From Doryteuthis pealeii (lineage: Eukaryota > Mollusca > Cephalopoda > Myopsida > Loliginidae), in assembly GCA_023376005.1 (NCBI GenBank), contig CM042181.1, positions 16,589,340-16,653,339 of the forward strand: DNA of 64,000 nucleotides, given 5' to 3'. This document shows positions 21,979 to 33,137 of the stretch, one piece after another. The translations under genes and the position numbers were made by a program. The notes below the pieces were generated by a model. It searched no databases, had not been told where the DNA came from, and worked only from the letters and a program-made list of their open reading frames with translations. Numbering within the stretch: the stretch's first letter is position 1; each line of letters begins with the position of its first letter.

Positions 21979-23225
21979 CTGTTTTATAAAAATATTAAAA
22001 CATTAAATAAAATAATTAAAAAAAACAGCTGTGCCTAGAGAACACACACACACACAAAAACAAAAAAAAACAACAAATTACTAAGGCCTACTTAATAATA
22101 AACAGATTTTCCCTGTTTTATAAAAATATAAAAATATCAAATAAAATTTAAAAAATTAGAAAAAACAGCTGTGCCTGGAGACCACATATACACACACAAA
22201 TTACTAAGGCCTACCTAATAAAAAAACAGCTTTCCCCTGTTTTATAAAAATATCAAAACATTAAATAAAATAATTTTAAAAAAACAGCTGTGCCTGGAGA
22301 ACACACAAACACACACACACACACAAAAAAAAAAATTACTAAGGCCTACTTAATAATAAACAGATATTCCCTGTTTTGTAAAAATATAAAAATATTAAAT
22401 AAAATAAAAAAAATAAAAACAGCTATGCCTGGAGAGCACACACACAAATTACTAAGGCTTACCTAATAATAAAATATATTTCCCCTGTTTTATAAAAATA
22501 TAAAAATATTAAATAAAATATTAAAAAAAAAACAGCTGTGCTTGGAGAAAATGCACACACACACAAAATTTACTAAGGCCTACCTAATAAAAAAAACAGC
22601 TTTCCCGTTTTATAAAAATATCAAAACATCAAATAAAATAATAAAAAAAAAAAACAGCTGTGCCTGGAGAACACACACACACACAAACAAACAACAACAA
22701 ATTACTAAGGCCTACTTAATAATAAACAGCTTTCCCCTGTTTTATAAAAATATCAAAACATTAAATAAAATTAAAAAAACAAATAAAAAAACAGCTGTGC
22801 CTGGAGAACACACACACACACACAAATAAACAAATTATTAAGGCATACCTAATAATAAAACTGCTTTCCCCTGTTTTATAAAAATTGCAAAACATCAAAT
22901 AAAATAATTTAAAAAAAAACAGCTGTGTCTGGAGAACACACACACACACACAAAAACAACAACAAATTACTAAGGCCTACTTAATAATAAACAGTTTTTC
23001 CCTGTTTTATAAAAATATAAAAATATTAAATGAAATTAAAAAAACAAATAAAAAAACAGCTGTGCCTGGAGAACACACACACACGAATTATTAAGTCATA
23101 CCTAATAATAAAACTGCTTTCTCCTGTTTTATAAAAATATTAAATAAATAAAAAATTTAAAAAAAAAACCCAGCTGTGCCTGGTGAACACACACACATAC
23201 AAATAAACAAATTACTAAGACCTAA
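21979..23225. repeat. ~120-135-bp array carrying copies of the CCP 8 acceptor
   Basis: About nine units. Each contains the minus-strand acceptor TTTTATAAAACAG followed by GGGAAAGCTG, the exact start of the CCP 8 exon, together with an (AC)n run and AAATTACTAAGGCCTAC. Reading frames downstream of the decoy acceptors close within about ten codons. Confidence 0.92.
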
Positions 23226-23597
23226 CCTAAGGATAATAAAAAAAAGGCTAGGCCAAACCTTGAATGATACTAAGACATTGTTGGACAGATACACATAGAC
23301 ACACACACAGATTTACGCATACATACGCACAGAGAATTTCAAGGAAGAATACAACAGAATAGACAGGAGCTAACAGCTCCAGACTTTCAGAAATTTTCTG
23401 ATGAAGAGATCTTTATCTCGAAATATTAAGAATGAATTAAAGGTTAACAAACAACATTCTAGTTATCTCATTTGTCTTAACACTTGCATTGTGATAGCCT
23501 TCAAAACCAACCACCAAACCAATATAAACATAATGCTTCAAGCAAATTTTAAAACTCTTTTATCAAAACATTAATTTCATGAAGAATGAATTAAGAG

Positions 23598-24040
23598 GTT
23601 TGGCGAACGAAAGTTCATTCGGGTCTCGAACCCGGCCAGAGGTAGCTGTTAAACGGTATAACCACACTGATGAGAGGTGATACCTCGAAACACGTGTCTG
23701 TGGATTACTTTATTATATATGCTCCCAAATTTGGTTGAGCACTTTAATTAGAAGGGATTTAATTGCAAAATTCACCGTATTCGGCGTACAGCTAAACCTC
23801 GCTCTGTTTACATAAACAAAGTTTGAGGCCTATAGTGAATTTCATTTCCGCTTAGAAATGTAACGATTAAATAGTCTCCTATATATGACAGCTGCTTGTG
23901 GCCGCACGGGTAAGCGGTTTGGCGAACGAAAGTTCATTCGGGTCTCAAACCCGGCCAGAGGTAGCTGTTAAACGGTATAACCACACTGATGAGAGGTGAT
24001 ACCTCGAAACACATGTCTGTGGATTACTTTATTATATATA
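23598..24040 (+). mobile_element. tRNA-derived SINE S3, two tandem copies
   Basis: The second copy (about 23885-24032) has a tRNA-like head GGCCGCACGGGTAAGCGGTT and B-box-like GGGTCTCAAACCC, followed by 'CCACACTGATGAGAGGTGAT' and 'CGAAACACATGTCTGTGG'. The first copy (23598-23715) is 5' truncated. They are joined by about 170 bp, giving a 300-bp period like the S4 array next door. Confidence 0.7.
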
Positions 24041-24565
24041 TCTTAATATATAAAGGAGAGAATTTGGTATGTACGTGTCGACGCATAACTCCAAAACGGG
24101 AGGTCACTCAGATTTAAAATCTTGCATACACATTGATATCGTTCTAACTAAGAAACACTCCAAATTTGGTTATTGATTTTTACTGATTAAGGGATATAAT
24201 TAATTAATTAAACCAAAATCAAACGATTTTTCAAAATCTATAAAATAGCTGCTACTGCTTATCAACAGCTACATTCCAGCAACAATCATCAGGCGAACCC
24301 CACCCAGGGCGAACCCCACCCAGTTGCCTCTTTGCCTATGTCCACTGTATTTCTACTGGGGTTTTGTAAAAAAGAAAAATGAAAGCCTTTTTATCAATAT
24401 TTTTATGAATACTTTCATATTTCTTAGATTAAAATATATCAGCGAATCAAATTTGATTGGAATACATAAATTTTCGGTGATGTTTTTTTAATTTTATTTT
24501 TATGAAAACTCCCTGGTGTTCATAAAAATGTTTTCTTCCGGTCATGGACCGGGTACTTTAGCTAG
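24041..24565 (+). mobile_element. Helitron family H2, complete non-autonomous copy
   Basis: 525 bp. It starts TCTTAATATATAAAGGAGAG, has a 3' hairpin CCGGTCATGGACCGG and ends GTACTTTAGCTAG followed by T. No helicase coding. It sits directly after the SINE S3 copies. Confidence 0.85.
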
Positions 24566-24589
24566 TATATATATATAGCAGATCTCGCT

Positions 24590-25455
24590 GATGACTTCCA
24601 ACTAAAGCGTAAACACAACGCTCTCCTATAGAAGGGATGGAGCACTCTATGGAGGCCTTTACATACATAGAGATGTGTGTATTAAAATAATCATAATCCC
24701 CTTCGCATTCTGTTGATGATAGCCTAGCAGTTCAGCTGTCTGATGCTGAATCGATCGGAGTTCTATCCCGGCTGTAGGTAGCTCACAAAATGTCTAGCCA
24801 CACTGAAGAGACTTGATGTCAAAACACATGTTTGTGAATGTCTATATATGCTCCCCATTCTTTGGGGTTAAACACTTTGGAGGGGATCTCGCTGATGACC
24901 GCCAACTAAAGCGTAAACGCAACGCTCTCCTATAAAAGGGATGGAGCACTCTACGGCGGCCTTTACATACATAAAGATGTGTGTATTAAAAGTTAAAATC
25001 CCCTTCACATTCTGAGGGTGACGATAGCCTAGTGGTTAAGCTGTCTTACTGATGCTGAATCGATCGGAGTTCTATCCCGGCTGTAGGTAACTCACAAAAT
25101 GTCTAGCCACACTGAAGAGACTTGATAAGTCAAAACACATGTCTGTGAATGTCTATATATGCTCCTCATCCTTTGGGGTTAAACACTTTGGAGGGATCTC
25201 GCTGATGACTGCCAACTAAAGCGTAAACGCAACGCTCTCCTATAAAAGGGATGGAGCACTCTACGGCGGCCTTTACATACATAGAGATGTGTGTATTAAA
25301 AGTTAAAATCCCCTTCACATTCTGAGGGTGATGATAGCCTAGCGGTTAAGCTGTCTGACTGATGCTGAATCGATCGGAGTTCTATCCTAGCTTTGATTAG
25401 CTCACAAAATGTCTAGCCACATTAAAGAGACTTGATAAGTCAAAACACGTGTCTG
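24590..25455 (+). mobile_element. tRNA-derived SINE S4 in three ~306-bp tandem units
   Basis: Each unit contains an A-box TAGCCTAGCGG (or close variant) and a B-box-like GGAGTTCTATCC, then 'CTAGCCACACTGAAGAGACTT' family core and 'AAAACACATGTCTGTGAATG'. Between heads lies a shared ~170-bp linker (GATCTCGCTGATGAC, GGGATGGAGCACTCTA). The core resembles that of S3, so the families are related. Confidence 0.75.
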
Positions 25456-25471
25456 TGGATATATATATATT

Positions 25472-25766
25472 TGTTATGGCGTATTATACAATTAAAAGGC
25501 ACTTGTTACCATTGGTTTCAAAGCAGCATATGAGCTGCTTATTCTCAAGACAAAGCTGTTGAAAATTAATTAATTAAAGGTAAGAGGCACAAGCGTCTAC
25601 ACCATGTGATGTGTTTGTTGGTCCTAGAGGAAAGAGATAGAATTCTCCCGGTCTCCCATTTAAATAGTCTAGGCCTCTACTGGCGAAAAAACCTGCAGCA
25701 AGGGAAGATAACTCTTCTGGACCCCCCCGCCCATCAATCCAATCAGGGGCAGACAATCGCTACACA
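25472..25766. mobile_element. LTR-like fragment related to the 8469-9221 type
   Basis: Contains 'AAGGGAAGATAACTCTTC' and 'GGGGCAGACAATCGCTACAC' blocks comparable with 'GGAAGATAACTCTTCCAGGC' and 'GGGCAAACAATCACAACA' at 9181-9221. Termini uncertain. Confidence 0.4.
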
Positions 25767-25788
25767 TGCATAAGTACATACATACATA

Positions 25789-26364
25789 TGTAGCAAGATT
25801 GAATTTGGCAAGGACTACTAATGGAAGGGGGAGGAAGAAAGAAATAAGTGAGTGAGTAAAGGTTTTAAAAAGAGTAATGAACACAAAACAATTTGACCGG
25901 GGAGTGACCCCTGAATGGAGAATTGAGTGTCAACCGGAAGTTTCGGGTGTTGACCGGAACCGGAAGTCACATGGTGACGTGGAACGACGAAGAAAAATAC
26001 CAGCCTCTTTTTGCTTTCCGACGTCGTAGGGTACGGATCGGACCTCTGGGTCCCTTGTGTGGGATCACCGTAATTTAACAGTGTCCTCTCTCTCTTTCTC
26101 TCTGCCTTTCCTCCTCTCCGACACAACCCACGAGTCGAGCCTAACCTGGAAATAAAAGCTTAAGCAGCTTGTGAAAATATATTTCTCACGTTGTACTTTT
26201 TTTATCGACAAGATGACCGCCACGTGCCGAAGACCTTTTTAGTACGGTGAATATACCGCCACCGCCACATTACGTATATACGTTTGGGTACCGTGAAAAT
26301 ACCGCTACGTTACGTATATATCAGCTTTGGGTATCGTGAATACAACAGATACCGCTACGTTACA
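25789..26364 (+). mobile_element. Solo LTR with CATA target duplication
   Basis: 576 bp from TGTAGCAAGATTG to GCTACGTTACA, flanked on each side by CATA. A CT-rich block is followed by AATAAAAGC at about 26151, a poly(A)-type signal; near the end, GTACCGTGAAAATACCGC-like units are repeated. A relative in inverted orientation occurs at 33608-34079. It ends 40 bp from the CCP 7 donor. Confidence 0.7.
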
Positions 26365-26404
26365 CATATATAAAACAGAAAAACAATATCAAAGTAGAAC
26401 TTAC

Positions 26405-26593
26405 CTCTGCACAGGAGAGTTCCATAACTCCACAGTCCATTCACTTGGCAGGTGACGTTCATATTACCGTCAAGACTTTTTCCAGTCACATTCAAATTGT
26501 CATTACATTTGAATATAAATGACGATTTGTAATTGGTGGAAGTGACTATATCCTTTGTCAGTCCATCAAAATCAGGAGCACCACAATCGATTT
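26405..26593 (-). CDS. Exon: CCP/sushi domain 7
   Basis: 189 nt, 63 codons, phase 1-1, acceptor TTGAACAG (short pyrimidine tract), donor GTAAG. Peptide starts IDCGAPDFDGLTKDIV, continues FIFKCNDNLNVTG, NVTCQVNGLWSYGTLLCR. Four cysteines, CGAP after Cys1 and NGLW before Cys4 are typical of CCP modules. Two NVT sequons. The start was set by the AG at 26595-26594, which keeps the two-base completion shared by neighbouring exons. Confidence 0.92.
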
Positions 26594-26621
26594 CTGTTCA
26601 ATAGAAATAGAATTTTAATAA

Positions 26622-26812
26622 ATGATGACAAAAGACGAGATAGGCAGACTCCATGTACCAAGAAAAGAAGGAGGAAGCAGTCTCACCAACATTGAGGATT
26701 GCGGAGGAGTGACAATCCGAGAACTTGAAGAACAAAGGAAGGCATTACACCTGAGAGATGACATAGCCAGACTCTATGGATCAAGAATTAATTACCTCAG
26801 ATGTTCGTTATT
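26622..26812 (+). pseudogene. LINE reverse-transcriptase fragment
   Basis: The plus-strand frame reads MTKDEIGRLHVPRKEGGSSL, then NIEDCGGVTIRELEEQ and RDDIARLYG. The R-L-x-x-PRKEGG-x-x-L-x-NIED block is typical of the region after the reverse-transcriptase domain of some animal LINE ORF2 proteins. It is about 60 codons long with no further homology; the tandem array begins immediately after. Confidence 0.75.
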
Positions 26813-27984
26813 AGTCAAGAGATGTTATCCCAATAATTATTTGATAGGTAATTATTTAAATTCATCAGAGGTAATTAGTCAAGAGATGTTATCCCAATAA
26901 TTATTTGATAGGTAATTATTTAAATTCATCAGAGGTAATTAGTCAAGAGATGTTATCCCGGTAATTATTTAAATTCATCAGAGGTAATTAGTCAAGAGAT
27001 GTTATCCCAATTATTAGATAGGTCAAGAGATGTTATCCAATAATTATTAGATAGGTAATTATTTAAATTCATCAGAGGTAATTAGTCAAGAGATGTTATC
27101 CCAATAATTATTTGATAGGTAATTATTTAAATTCATCAGAGGTAATTAGTCAAGAGATGTTATCCCAATAATTATTTGATAGGTAATTATTTAAATTCAT
27201 CAGAGGTAATTAGTCAAGAGATGTTATCCCAATAATTATTTGATAGGTAATTATTTAAATTCATCAGAGGTAATTAGTCAAGAGATGTTATCCCAGTAAT
27301 TATTTAAATTCATCAGAGGTAATTAGTCAAGGAGATGTTATCCCAATAATTATTTGATAGGTAATTATTTAAATTCATCAGAGGTAATTAGTCAAGGAGA
27401 TGTTATCCCAATAATTATTTGATAGGTAATTATTTAAATTCATCAGAGGTAATTAGTCAAGGAGATGTTATCCCAATAATTATTAGATAGGTAATTATTT
27501 AAATTCATCAGAGGTAATTAGTCAAGGAGATGTTATCCCAATAATTATTTGATAGGTAATTATTTAAATTCATCAGAGGTAATTAGTCAAGAGATGTTAT
27601 CCCAGTAATTATTTAAATTCATCAGAGGTAATTAGTCAAGAGATGTTATCCCAATAATTATTTGATAGGTAATTATTTAAATTCATCAGAGGTAATTAGT
27701 CAAGGAGATGTTATCCCAATAATTATTAGATAGGTAATTATTTAAATTCATCAGAGGTAATTAGTCAAGGAGATGTTATCCCAATAATTATTAGATAGGT
27801 ATCATCAGAGGTAATTGGATAGGTAATTATTTAAATTCATCAGAGGTAATTAGTCAAGGAGATGTTATCCCAATAATTATTTGATAGGTAATTATTTAAA
27901 TTCATCAGAGGTAATTAGTCAAGAGATGTTATCCCAATAATTATTTGATAGGTAATTATTTAAATTCATCAGAGGTAATTAGTA
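26810..27984. repeat. ~66-bp tandem array (about 17 copies)
   Basis: Unit CATCAGAGGTAATTAGTCAA then GAGATGTTATCCCAATAATT and a TTGATAGGTAATTATTTAAA segment; several copies lack part of the unit. It occupies most of the intron between CCP 6 and CCP 7. Confidence 0.95.
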
Positions 27985-28564
27985 TCTTTAAATACTAATT
28001 ACCTCTGATGTCCCCTATTAGTTGAGAGATGTAATCCTGGCAATTATTTGATTGGTAATTATCTAAATTTATTATTAAAGATACTAATTACCTCTCACAT
28101 CCTCTGTTAGTCGAGAGATGTAATCCTGGCAATTATTTGATTGGTAATTATTTAAATTTATTATTAAAGATACTAATTACCTCTCACATCCTCCTTTAGT
28201 CGAGAGATGTGATCCTGGCAATTATTTGATAGGCAATTATTTGACAATTAATCATTTAAATTTATTATTAAAGATACTAACTACCCTTCATGCCCCCTGT
28301 TAGCTGAAAGATGTAATCCTAACAATTATTTGATAGGTAATTATTTAAATTTATCATTAAAGATACTAATTACCTCTCACATCCCCTGTTAGTCGAGAGA
28401 TGTAATCTTGGCAATTATTTGATAGGTAATTATTTAAATTTATTATTAAAAATACTAATTACTTCTCATGTCTCCTATTAGTTGAGAGATGTAATCCTAA
28501 CAATTATTTGATAGGTACTTATCTGATAGGTAATTATTTAAATTTATTATTAAAAGATACTAAC
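27985..28564. repeat. ~92-bp array carrying donor-like copies of the CCP 6 exon
   Basis: Six units related to the neighbouring 66-bp unit but extended. On the minus strand each contains GGTAATTAGTATC followed by TTTAATAATAAATTTAAATA; the true exon donor reads GGTTAGTATC followed by the same bases. The array therefore runs right up to, and repeats, the exon's 5' splice site. A stray unit occurs at about 32105-32220. Confidence 0.9.
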
Positions 28565-28768
28565 CTGGACAGTCAAAAACATCACCCTGAAGCTTGTATT
28601 CAGAGTTTTCATAGACGCAGAAATATCTACGTTTTACTGTTTGGGTGTTGGGTAAATTACACGTTGCTATGATTTTATCCCCAAAAGGAACAGGCAAGCT
28701 GATGTTATGTGATACGTCTGATGGCTTTATTTTCCAGGCTGTCAGGTTCAAATTTTGACAAGTGGCCG
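28565..28768 (-). CDS. Exon: CCP-like domain 6 (divergent)
   Basis: 204 nt, 68 codons, phase 1-1, acceptor TTTTTTTCAG, donor GTTAGT. Peptide starts ATCQNLNLTAWKIKPSDVSH; cysteines at ATC, IATCNLPN, YFCVYEN and FDCP. Four cysteines and the length fit CCP, but there is no Trp before Cys4 and the Cys3-Cys4 loop is acidic and aromatic (YENSEYKLQGDVFDC). The identity rests on cysteine spacing and context. The donor and following intron bases are the repeat unit of the array at 27985-28564. Confidence 0.8.
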
Positions 28769-28827
28769 CTGAAAAAAAACGTAAACAAAATAAATAACAA
28801 GAAGGACTTGTGGATTAAAGAAATTTA

Positions 28828-31800
28828 GTATAAATTGAATGTAAATTAAATGGCCCCTAGGTCAGTTTTGAAAGGAACTGAATTTTGGTTTGTTAGTAAA
28901 CAAAATCAACAGCCGATAAAACCAAAGAGAGGTTTTTAGTATAAATTGAATGTAAATTAAATGGCCCTAATGCACAAGTCACCAATAGGCACCCTAGCCA
29001 AGATCAGTTTTGAAAGGAACTGAATTTTGCTTTTCACCGTTTGTTAGTAAACAAAATCAACAGCCGATAAAAACCAAAGAGAGGTTTTTAGTATAAATTG
29101 AATGTAAATTAAATGGCCCTAAGGTGTAGGGGAGATAATGCACCAAGTCACCAATAGGCACCCTAGCCAAGATCAGTTTTGAAAGGAACTGAATTTTGCT
29201 TTTCACCGTTTGTTAGTAAAAAAATCAACAGCCGATAAAAACCAAAGAGGTTTTTAGTATAAATTGAATGTAAATTAAATGGCCCTAAGGTGTAGCGGAG
29301 ATAATGCACCAAGTCACCAATAGGCACCCTAGCCAAGATCAGTTTTGAAAGGAACTGAATTTTGCTTTTCACCGTTTGTTAGTAAACAAAATCAACAGCC
29401 GATAAAAACCAAAGAGAGGTTTTTAGTATAAATTGAATGTAAATTAAATGGCCCTAAGGTGTAGGGAGATAATGCACCAAGTCACCAATAGGCACCCTAG
29501 CCAAGATCAGTTTTGAAAGGAACTGAATTTTGCTTTTCACCGTTTGTTAGTAAACAAAATCAACAGCCGATAAAAACCAAAGAGAGGTTTTTTAGTAAAT
29601 TGAATGTAAATTAAATGGCCCCTAAGGTGTAGGGGAGATAATGCACCAAGTCACCAATAGGCACCCTAGCCAAGATCAGTTTTGAAAGGAACTGAATTTT
29701 GCTTTTCACCGTTTGTTAGTAAACAAAATCAACAGCCGATAAAAACCAAAGAGAGGTTTTTAGTATAAATTGAATGTAAATTAAATGGACCCCTAAGGTG
29801 TAGGGGAGATAATGCACCAAGTCACCAATAGGCACCCTAGCCAAGATCAGTTTTGAAAGGAACTGAATTTTGCTTTTCACCGTTTGTTAGTAAACAAATC
29901 AACAGCCGATAAAAACCAAAGAGAGGTTTTTAGTATAAATTGAATGTAAATTAAATGGCCCCTAAGGTGTAGGGGAGATAATGCACCAAGTCACCAATAG
30001 GCACCCTAGCCAAGATCAGTTTTGAAAGGAACTGAATTTTGCTTTTCACCGTTTGTTAGTAAACAAAATCAACAGCCGATAAAAACCAAAGAGAGGTTTT
30101 TAGTATAAATTGAATGTAAATTAAATGGACCCTAAGGTGTAGCGGAGATAATGCACCAAGTCACCAATAGGCACCCTAGCCAAGATCAGTTTTGAAAGGA
30201 ACTGAATTTTGCTTTTCACCGTTTGTTAGTAAACAAAATCAACAGCCGATAAAAACCAAAGAGAGGTTTTTAGTATAAATTGAATGTAAATTAAATGGCC
30301 CCTAAGGTGTAGGGAGATAATGCACCAAGTCACCAATAGGCACCCTAGCCAAGATCAGTTTTGAAAGGAACTGAATTTTGCTTTTCACCGTTTGTTAGTA
30401 AACAAAATCAACAGCCGATAAAAACCAAAGAGAGGTTTTTAGTATAAATTGAATGTAAATTAAATGGACCCTAAGGTGTAGGGGAGATAATGCACCAAGT
30501 CACCAATAGGCACCCTAGCCAAGATCAGTTTTGAAAGGAACTGAATTTTGCTTTTCACCGTTTGTTAGTAAACAAAATCAACAGCCGATAAAAACCAAAG
30601 AGAGGTTTTTAGTATAAATTGAATGTAAATTAAATGGCCCTAAGGTGTAGGGGAGATAATGCACCAAGTCACCAATAGGCACCCTAGCCAAGATCAGTTT
30701 TGAAAGGAACTGAATTTTGCTTTTCACCGTTTGTTAGTAAACAAAATCAACAGCCGATAAAAACCAAAGAGAGGTTTTTAGTATAAATTGAATGTAAATT
30801 AAATGGCCCCTAAGGTGTAGGGGAGATAATGCACCAAGTCACCAATAGGCACCCTAGCCAAGATCAGTTTTGAAAGGAACTGAATTTTGCTTTTCACCGT
30901 TTGTTAGTAAACAAAATCAACAGCCGATAAAAACCAAAGAGAGGTTTTTAGTATAAATTGAATGTAAATTAAATGGCCCTAAGGTGTAGGGGAGATAATG
31001 CACCAAGTCACCAATAGGCACCCTAGCCAAGATCAGTTTTGAAAGGAACTGAATTTTGCTTTTCACCGTTTGTTAGTAAACAAATCAACAGCCGATAAAA
31101 ACCAAAGAGAGGTTTTAGTATAAATTGAATGTAAATTAAATGGCCCTAAGGTGTAGGGGAGATAATGCACCAAGTCACCAATAGGCACCCTAGCCAAGAT
31201 CAGTTTTGAAAGGAACTGAATTTTGCTTTTCACCGTTTGTTAGTAAACAAAATCAACAGCCGATAAAAACCAAAGAGAGGTTTTTAGTATAAATTGAATG
31301 TAAATTAAATGGACCCTAAGGTGTAGCGGAGATAATGCACCAAGTCACCAATAGGCACCCTAGCCAAGATCAGTTTTGAAAGGAACTGAATTTTGCTTTT
31401 CACCGTTTGTTAGTAAACAAAATCAACAGCCGATAAAAACCAAAGAGAGGTTTTTAGTATAAATTGAATGTAAATTAAATGGCCCCTAAGGTGTAGGGGA
31501 GATAATGCACCAAGTCACCAATAGGCACCCTAGCCAAGATCAGTTTTGAAAGGAACTGAATTTTGCTTTTCACCGTTTGTTAGTAAAAAATCAACAGCCG
31601 ATAAAAACCAAAGAGAGGTTTTTAGTATAAATTGAATGTAAATTAAATGGACCCTAAGGTGTAGGGAGATAATGCACCAAGTCACCAATAGGCACCCTAG
31701 CCAAGATCAGTTTTGAAAGGAACTGAATTTTGCTTTTCCCGTTTGTTAGTGAATAAAATCAACAGCCGATAAAAACCAAAGAGAGGTTTTTAGTATAAAT

Positions 31801-32045
31801 TGAATGTAAATTAAATGGACCCTAAGGTGTAGGGGAGATAATGCACCAAGTCACCAATAGGCACCCTAGCCAAGATCAGTTTTGAAAGGAACTGAATTTT
31901 GCTTTTCCCCGTTTGTTAGTGAATAAAATTAACAGCCGATAAAAACCAAAGAGAGGTTTATAGTATAAATTCAATGTAAATTAAATGGCCCCTAAGGTGT
32001 AGGGGAGATAATGCACCAAGTCACCAATAGGCACCCTAGCCCAGT
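28828..32045. repeat. ~170-bp tandem array (about 19 copies)
   Basis: Unit with 'GCACCAAGTCACCAATAGGC', 'GATCAGTTTTGAAAGGAACT', 'CACCGTTTGTTAGTAAACAA' and 'CAACAGCCGATAAAAACC'. Copies differ mainly by 1-2 bp indels. At 3.2 kb it is the longest single-unit array in the window, lying between CCP 5 and CCP 6. Confidence 0.97.
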
Positions 32046-32330
32046 ATTGGAAATTGGGTTATCTGCCCTCACCCGGAAGCCCGGACAATAGGGGGCAGAG
32101 GATAGTTAGTTGAGAGATGTAATCCTAACAATTATTTGATAGGTAATTATTCAAATTTATTATTAAAGATACTAACTACCTCTAATGCCCCCTATTAGTT
32201 GAAAGATTTGATAGGCAATTAACCCTAACCCTAACCCAAAGTTATTGTAGCAAATAGCCGAAGGCTTTCTAAATCCTATCATGAGATGTAGTAGGCAATA
32301 ATTAGGGATATAAAGTAACAATATAAAAGA
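32046..32330. other. Array flank with stray repeat unit and three CCCTAA repeats
   Basis: Contains one unit of the 92-bp family (about 32105-32220), then AACCCTAACCCTAACCC (32224-32240), a three-copy telomere-type motif too short to mean a telomere. Confidence 0.8.
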
Positions 32331-32347
32331 GAAAGAATTTTACTTAC

Positions 32348-32527
32348 CTTTACAGGATGGAGGTGTCACAGACCAATTTCCTTTAACCGTGCACATAGTC
32401 TCATTATCACCTTCTAAGATATAACCTGTATTGCAAGTATAACTGGCCCTGTCTTTGTAGTAAAAGAGTTTTTCATTTGTCATCAAACGTCCGTTACTTA
32501 TTGACGTCAGTTCTGGGCACAGAATTT
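32348..32527 (-). CDS. Exon: CCP/sushi domain 5
   Basis: 180 nt, 60 codons, phase 1-1, acceptor TTATTGCAG, donor GTAAG. The peptide reads ILCPELTSISNGRLMTNEKL, then YTCNTGYILEG, TMCTVKGNWSVTPPSC. All CCP landmarks are present: four cysteines, the Asn-Gly turn after Cys1, the Gly-Tyr after Cys2 and the Trp before Cys4. Sequons NET and NWS. It is the most canonical CCP in the window. Confidence 0.93.
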
Positions 32528-32539
32528 CTGCAATAAATA

Positions 32540-33137
32540 AATTCATAAAATTCATTGAAAAAAAAAAAAAAAATCAGATGTTCCTGTTAATAAATAAAAA
32601 AGTTTATGCTTAGAGGGTGAGCCAGATCTGGAATGATAATCAGAAACTGTTGAACAGGCACGCACACACACACACACACACACACAGAGTTTGGAAGGCA
32701 TGAGACAGAACCAAATGGACAACCACTAGCAACAACTTCATTTCTGGAGATCTTCTGTAAAAGAGATTTTTATCTCGAAATATTAAAAATATTTCACAGG
32801 TTAACAAACAACACCATAGTTACCTCTTTGATCGTGACACCTACGCAGTTTTTCTGTAGACACACCTCTTCGCCCACGCAGGCTGTTTTCATTGGCTATG
32901 GGCTACGCCTACAGATTTCTGCACCTAAACCATGTCAAGTGTTCACCTGCATTTCCATGTGCAAAAGGTCAGGTCTGGGCCACATCCTGTTTTCGTTTCC
33001 AGCCTGCACCTGACTCCCATGCACTTCTTGGTCAGCCTGGTCCTAGGGGGCACTGATCAGGCAATATATTACATCAGCAGTCACTAGAATTTCCTTGTGT
33101 CATCCAAACTTTCTTAGAAGTATTTAGTACATAATAT
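32540..33137. other. Intronic, poly-A, (CA)n and unclassified sequence
   Basis: Poly-A at about 32559-32573 and (CA)n at 32660-32685. 'TCTGTAAAAGAGATTTTTAT' followed by CTCGAAATATTAA resembles 23400 and 44880 (a dispersed repeat 3' end). No coding content recognised. Confidence 0.55.

Noticed and set aside
22542..22949. Frames through the acceptor-bearing array
   Set aside because: Repeat translation (His-Thr runs from CA repeats).
26810..27984. CRISPR-like short repeats
   Set aside because: No distinct spacers; unit length drift is from partial-unit loss.
32224..32240. Telomeric repeat
   Set aside because: Only three CCCTAA-type copies, internal to a gene.
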